Assembly: GCA_964421815.1 (NCBI GenBank)
Contig: CAYQYT010000019.1
Coordinates: 1-27,953, forward strand
Length of the DNA: 27,953 nt
Direction of reading: 5' to 3'
Source: DTU089 sp964421815
GTDB taxonomy: Bacteria > Bacillota > Clostridia > Oscillospirales > Acutalibacteraceae
Positions 23,861 through 27,953 of the stretch are shown here, piece after piece (the stretch's first letter is position 1; each line of letters begins with the position of its first letter). The notes below the pieces were generated by a model. That model was not told the DNA's origin. It made no database searches and was given only the letters and a program-made list of their open reading frames with translations. A program made the position numbers and the translations under genes.

Positions 23861-25059
23861 TATTCCACCACCTCAAAGAATGTGTCGGGACGGTTCGGGT
23901 CAAACTGCTCGTTTGCCCACATCACCGTTACAAGGTTGTCTGTTTCCGACAGATTGATAATATTGTGAGTATATCCGGGGAGCATATGAACCGCTTCGAT
24001 CTTATCTCCCGAAACCTCAAAGTTCAGCACTTCATCCGTGCCGATCTTGCGTTGTTGGATAAGACCGTGACCCGCAACAACAATGAAAAACTCCCATTTG
24101 GTGTTATGCCAATGCTGTCCCTTGGTAATGCCGGGTTTTGAGATATTCACGCTGAACTGACCACATTTCTCGGATTTGAGAAGTTCGGTAAAGCTGCCTC
24201 TTGCATCCTCATTCATCTTCAAAGGAAAGGATACTTTCTCTTTCGGAAGATAACTGAGATATGTGCTGTATAGCTTCTTTGCAAAGCTATTGTACGGAAT
24301 CTCCGGCATAACAAGCGTGCTTGTCTGTGCCTTGAAGCAGTCCAGCAGATCCACGATCTCGCCAAGCGTTACCTTATGCGTAATGGGGGCGGCACAGTAT
24401 TTTCCGTCATCGCAAAGCACAGTATTGATGCCATCGAAGGAACAATGATGTTCCTTACCTTCTAAAGCATCGAGCATTTCGGTAATGAGATCATCAATAT
24501 ACAACAGTTCAAGCTGTGCATTTCTGTCGTTCACCGTGATGGGAAGATCGTTTGCAATATTGTTGCAGAAGGTCGCAACGGCAGAGTTATAATTCGGTCT
24601 GCACCATTTGCCAAACAGATTCGGGAAGCGGTACACAAGCACCTTTGCTCCCGCTTCCTCTCCGTATGCAAAGATTAAGTCCTCGCCCGCTTTTTTGCTC
24701 CGTCCGTAATCGCTGTCATAACGTCCAATGCAGGTTGCCTGGATAGAGGACGAAATCATGACGGGACAAGTGTTGCCATGCTTCTTCAACGTATCAAGAA
24801 GTGTACTTGCAAAGCCGAAATTGCCTTGCATAAATTCTTCGGGATTCTGCGGACGGTTGACACCGGCTAAATGAAAGACAAAATCGCATTTTTCGCAAGC
24901 TTCATCGAGAAGCTGTGCTGACGAATCCACATCATATTCGTATATTTCATTTATCACAAGGTTGGGTCTGGTTTTATCCTTGCCTTCCTTTACGTTGCAA
25001 AGCGCAGCAGCAAGATTTTTTCCCACAAAGCCCTTTGCACCAGTAATTAATATGTTCAT
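23860..25059 (-). CDS. CapF/FnlB-type bifunctional reductase and cupin epimerase
   Basis: The 399-residue protein has an N-terminal Rossmann SDR domain with GAKGFVGKNLA near residue 7, the HLAGVNRP segment, and a YGRSKKAGE catalytic Tyr-Lys pair. From about residue 285 it has a C-terminal cupin (PGITKGQHWHNTKWEFFIVV, with the metal-binding His residues, and MLPGYTHNIINL). This two-domain layout is that of S. aureus CapF and P. aeruginosa WbjC, which epimerise at C3 with the cupin and reduce at C4 with NADPH on the way to UDP-L-FucNAc. The length matches the family. TGAGGT precedes the ATG. It is coupled to the 2-epimerase gene by a one-base overlap. CapE/FnlA, the preceding enzyme, is not in the window. 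Confidence 0.88.
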   Translation of the reverse strand: MNILITGAKGFVGKNLAAALCNVKEGKDKTRPNLVINEIYEYDVDSSAQLLDEACEKCDFVFHLAGVNRPQNPEEFMQGNFGFASTLLDTLKKHGNTCPVMISSSIQATCIGRYDSDYGRSKKAGEDLIFAYGEEAGAKVLVYRFPNLFGKWCRPNYNSAVATFCNNIANDLPITVNDRNAQLELLYIDDLITEMLDALEGKEHHCSFDGINTVLCDDGKYCAAPITHKVTLGEIVDLLDCFKAQTSTLVMPEIPYNSFAKKLYSTYLSYLPKEKVSFPLKMNEDARGSFTELLKSEKCGQFSVNISKPGITKGQHWHNTKWEFFIVVAGHGLIQQRKIGTDEVLNFEVSGDKIEAVHMLPGYTHNIINLSETDNLVTVMWANEQFDPNRPDTFFEVVE

Positions 25060-25074
25060 AATTTTACCTCAGTA

Positions 25075-26802
25075 TCAATCTAGAAATGCTTGTTCAAGTG
25101 CTTCTGTGACGGTAATTGCCTGCGTTTTTTCCGTTGCTGTTCCGGCATTATACAGCATCGCTAAATCCTCAACAAATTTATCGTCAATTATTCCCTTTTG
25201 TTTTAATAAAGCCGTTTCTTCTTGAAACTTTGTATCCAAGTTTTCTTTAATAGCTATATCCCCATTGAAAAACCAAAAGTCGAGCGGGTTCATGCTAGTC
25301 TTTACTGTCTTTCTGCTTAACCCTTTTTTGATATGTACCTTGTACAGCAACCAGTTAAACGAAGTACCTATGCCTATTCTTTTTATTTTTCTTACTGTCT
25401 GCAAAAATTTATTCTCGGTCATTAAGCCACCATTGTATCTCTGCAATGGAATTTTTGCGGCTTCTAAATGTTTAGTCAAAACCCATTTTTTATATATATA
25501 ATGGCTACTACGCATACTATATGGTATTTTTTCCAAACAAAACACAAAGAAATCTCTATATAAGAAAGGAGAAATACAATAAACAAAGTTTTCACAAACA
25601 GCCTTGCTCGCGCCTACACCCAAAAAGCCTCTTGTTGTCATTTTGAACTTTTCAGCATTTTCTTTCCCATCCCATGTATTCTTAGTGTTATGGGCAAGTT
25701 TTATCGAATACGCACCGGGATATTTTCCCTCTTTGCCACTTGAAAGTACTCCTACAATAGCATCTCCCAAATCTCCAGTATGCAGTAATCCATATTTGTC
25801 AAAATTTATTTTTTCGAGCGTCAGATAACTGTGTGATATTCCAGAATACAATGATTGTCCGCAGTTCATTTTAACAACAGGCTCATATGCAAGCAACATA
25901 TCTCCGTTATCAAGTGTATTTATCATAAATTGATTATTAAGATGCTTAGCGACCTTTTTTGCTACCTGAATATCCATACAATCCGACTGCCCAAAAGTTA
26001 TATTAAGCATAGGATACCCCATTTCAGCAGCAACCCAAACAGTCATTCTTGAATCAAGACCTCCGCTTAGCGTAGCAATATGTTCATAACCATATTCATT
26101 GTCTTTTTCAAATTCCAATCGAACAGCCTCTTTGAAAAGTTCGTCAAGACGATCTATTATTTCATCTTCACTCATATCGCTTTCGCCTTCACAATAATTA
26201 AAGTCAAAGTAACGGTTTGTTTCAATGCCTTCCGTACCAATTGTCATATAGCAGCCGTATGGAAGCTTTTTGATCTCTTTAACTAATGTCGTATCCGTTA
26301 TCATAAACCCATAGGACAGTATATCATACGCCGCATCTAAATCCGGCGTGTACTGTACACCCAGCTTTTTCAAAGCATCTATGATATATCGTACTTCAGA
26401 TGCAACGATCCACTTCCCGTTATTATTATAATAATAAACAGGTTTTGTGCCGAACGCATCGCTATATACAATCCATTTGTTATGCTTTTTATTATAATGT
26501 GCACCAGAAAAATTTCCTCTGAAACAGTCAAAATAATTTGTTTCATCGGAAAGCGCCATTTCTTTTACAGTATCAAACCATGTTCTTTCACCGCAAAGTT
26601 CTTTTTTGTTGAGGAATACACCATCTGTTACGAGAATAATATCCTCATCCTCCGAAAAAAGCTTGTCATCCATAAATTTATCTAGGGTACTGCGTTCAAT
26701 TGAAAATTTTTCATTTTCCATTCTTTCAAATACGCATTTTTTTGAATAAGAATTATCCAACTCAAAATTTCCCACATAGTTGCTAATAAAAAAGCCCGGC
26801 AT
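25075..26802 (-). CDS. Asparagine-synthase-like enzyme lacking the glutaminase cysteine
   Basis: The 575-residue protein is built like class B asparagine synthetase. The N-terminal Ntn-type domain (about 1-200) has RGNFSGAHYNKKHNKWIVYSDAFGTKPVYYY and the C-terminal ATP-pyrophosphatase domain has the PP-loop TLSGGLDSRM near residue 245. The protein starts MPGFF, where active amidotransferases have Met-Cys-Gly, so the catalytic Cys2 is replaced by Pro and glutamine hydrolysis is not expected. Such proteins in glycan clusters are thought to amidate or otherwise modify sugars or acceptors by adenylation using another nitrogen source; the reaction here is unknown. AAAAGGAG precedes the ATG. It lies between flippase and capF in one operon and is AT-rich. 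Confidence 0.8.
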   Translation of the reverse strand: MPGFFISNYVGNFELDNSYSKKCVFERMENEKFSIERSTLDKFMDDKLFSEDEDIILVTDGVFLNKKELCGERTWFDTVKEMALSDETNYFDCFRGNFSGAHYNKKHNKWIVYSDAFGTKPVYYYNNNGKWIVASEVRYIIDALKKLGVQYTPDLDAAYDILSYGFMITDTTLVKEIKKLPYGCYMTIGTEGIETNRYFDFNYCEGESDMSEDEIIDRLDELFKEAVRLEFEKDNEYGYEHIATLSGGLDSRMTVWVAAEMGYPMLNITFGQSDCMDIQVAKKVAKHLNNQFMINTLDNGDMLLAYEPVVKMNCGQSLYSGISHSYLTLEKINFDKYGLLHTGDLGDAIVGVLSSGKEGKYPGAYSIKLAHNTKNTWDGKENAEKFKMTTRGFLGVGASKAVCENFVYCISPFLYRDFFVFCLEKIPYSMRSSHYIYKKWVLTKHLEAAKIPLQRYNGGLMTENKFLQTVRKIKRIGIGTSFNWLLYKVHIKKGLSRKTVKTSMNPLDFWFFNGDIAIKENLDTKFQEETALLKQKGIIDDKFVEDLAMLYNAGTATEKTQAITVTEALEQAFLD

Positions 26803-26818
26803 AATTATATTTCTCCTT

Positions 26819-27953
26819 TTATGATCGTTTTTTCAAAACAAACATAAGATACCCTATGTTCAATACACTGGTTGTCAAAGCCGTTAAAAGCGTAGCATAT
26901 GCAGCGCCTATTGAATTCCATCTTGTAATGAATACAACATTCAACACGGTGTTAAGCGCACTTGAAAATATCGCTACAAAAAGATTGAATTTGAGCTTTA
27001 GCTGAGTTGCCAAAATATTCCCCGGCAATATTCTAAAAACGGAAGAAATAGCAAAACTAAAGCTAAGCACCCTAAAGCACAGCACTGTATCAAGATATGC
27101 CTCGCCAAAAATCAGTTTAATGATAAACGGCGCAAATAGGATACATCCTATAGCAATGGTAAAGCATACCGCAGCAATGGCAAGAGAAACCAAAACGTAC
27201 TTCTTTTTAACCCATTTCTTATCCTCTCTGTGCCTGGCAAAATAAGGATAGATATATGTGATAAATGCAGTGGGAATGAAAATCATTGCCGTAGGAATTT
27301 GAGTGGCAACTTTATAAGATGCAATCACGGTACTATCGGGAATTACCATTCCAATTACAAATATATCCAGCATGTACATAAGACTGGAAAGACCATTGTT
27401 GACCATAGAAATGGAACTTATGCTCCAAAACTGCTTTCTTGTAACTTCCGAAAGCTCTGCTTTTTTTGTAACAGGATAGCCAACGCAACAGTGCAAGCGT
27501 ACAAAAAGTACCGAAAGTATAAAAGCGAGATATTTTGCCGCAACAAGGCCCTTTACCTGGAACAAATACGAAAGACCGCAGGAAAGTACGAACATGGTGA
27601 TGGTCGAAACGGTGTTTGAAATAGAATATTCTTTATTTCGCAGCTGTGTTCTGAGATAAAAGCTTTGCACTTCATAAATATACGAAACAATAGGCAAAAA
27701 AGCCATCATCCCAAGACAAAAATTGGCGCCCTCGATCTTCAATGGAACAATTGCCGAAACCAAAAATATAACTATGCTTAAAGCAATGTTTACAAAAAAG
27801 CTGCTACGGCTTGCATAGATGTATATTTGTTTTTTCTCCTGCTCCTCCCTATTTTCGCTACACATCTGCAGAATACCGGATGCCGCACCAAAACCGCTGG
27901 CGATCATAAAGAATGTCAACAGATTGTATGCATAGGAATAAACACCGTACTCG
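26819..27953 (-). CDS. Wzx-type polysaccharide flippase (partial, runs off the right edge)
   Basis: The frame is open to the window end (EYGVYSYAYN precedes LTFFMIASGFGAASG), so the gene starts beyond 27953 and probably lacks only its first 30-40 residues here. What is visible, about 378 residues, is almost wholly hydrophobic, with some eleven to twelve helices, and matches the MOP/polysaccharide-synthase family of lipid-linked oligosaccharide flippases. Telling regions are the opening EYGVYSYAYN, SLMYMLDIFVIGMVIPDSTVIASYKVATQIP and FGEAYLDTVLCFRVLS. It would move undecaprenyl-linked repeat units across the membrane for a Wzy-dependent surface polysaccharide. The stop is 16 bases from the asparagine-synthase-like gene. 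Confidence 0.88.
   Translation of the reverse strand, partial: EYGVYSYAYNLLTFFMIASGFGAASGILQMCSENREEQEKKQIYIYASRSSFFVNIALSIVIFLVSAIVPLKIEGANFCLGMMAFLPIVSYIYEVQSFYLRTQLRNKEYSISNTVSTITMFVLSCGLSYLFQVKGLVAAKYLAFILSVLFVRLHCCVGYPVTKKAELSEVTRKQFWSISSISMVNNGLSSLMYMLDIFVIGMVIPDSTVIASYKVATQIPTAMIFIPTAFITYIYPYFARHREDKKWVKKKYVLVSLAIAAVCFTIAIGCILFAPFIIKLIFGEAYLDTVLCFRVLSFSFAISSVFRILPGNILATQLKLKFNLFVAIFSSALNTVLNVVFITRWNSIGAAYATLLTALTTSVLNIGYLMFVLKKRS

Overview
The window looks like a chromosomal segment of a gut-type anaerobic Clostridia (Bacillota), most likely the Oscillospirales/Ruminococcaceae neighbourhood. Supporting this are the type III glutamine synthetase, a BspA-like leucine-rich-repeat surface protein with fibronectin modules, paired half-size ChrA proteins, strong purine-rich ribosome binding sites, consensus SigA promoters, and an array of small hairpins at the left edge. 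The taxonomic placement is inference from gene content. I ran no search.

Layout. 1-201 is an array of short hairpins separated by a GTGATATT-like octamer. 262-3382 (minus) is an operon: Na/Pi cotransporter with PhoU domain, RluA-type pseudouridine synthase, DUF554 membrane protein. 3653-6274 (plus) is a secreted LRR/fibronectin protein. It is followed by a 56-codon chimeric remnant (6412-6582) whose start looks like a B12-binding radical SAM protein and whose end looks like the fibronectin tail of the neighbouring surface protein. 6685-8667 (minus) is ligA. 8805-9925 (plus) is a chrA pair, and 10005-12098 is glnN. 12176-13417 (minus) is hflX. 13559-14479 (plus) is a membrane-anchored endonuclease/exonuclease/phosphatase protein. 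Next comes a candidate structured RNA (14529-14647) in front of an M28 peptidase with intramembrane insertions (14666-15910).

16005-17495 (minus) holds a sugar-phosphate isomerase-like gene and a TetR regulator, separated by seven perfect copies of a 10-bp repeat. TetR is divergent from a zinc-type CDF transporter with a natural His9 tail, and a 13-bp palindrome overlaps the CDF promoter start region. 18680-20937 (plus) is a CPA2-type antiporter followed by an N-acetylneuraminate lyase-like aldolase.

At about 20938-21416 the housekeeping part ends in a junction. It contains a 20-bp fragment matching the 3' end of a tRNA-Pro-like gene and a 5'-truncated IS256-family transposase. To the right of it, all on the minus strand, lies part of a surface-polysaccharide cluster: a Wzx-type flippase cut by the window edge, an asparagine-synthase-like enzyme lacking the glutaminase cysteine, a CapF/FnlB-type reductase-cupin, a CapG/FnlC-type 2-epimerase and an NTP_transf_5 protein. 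CapF and CapG together point to UDP-L-FucNAc synthesis. The first enzyme of that route (CapE/FnlA) is not in the window. The junction suggests that the polysaccharide cluster was acquired or rearranged.

The least explained items are the structured RNA at 14529-14647, the hairpin array at 1-201, the radical SAM/fibronectin chimera, the 10-bp repeat ahead of the isomerase, and the tRNA/IS junction.
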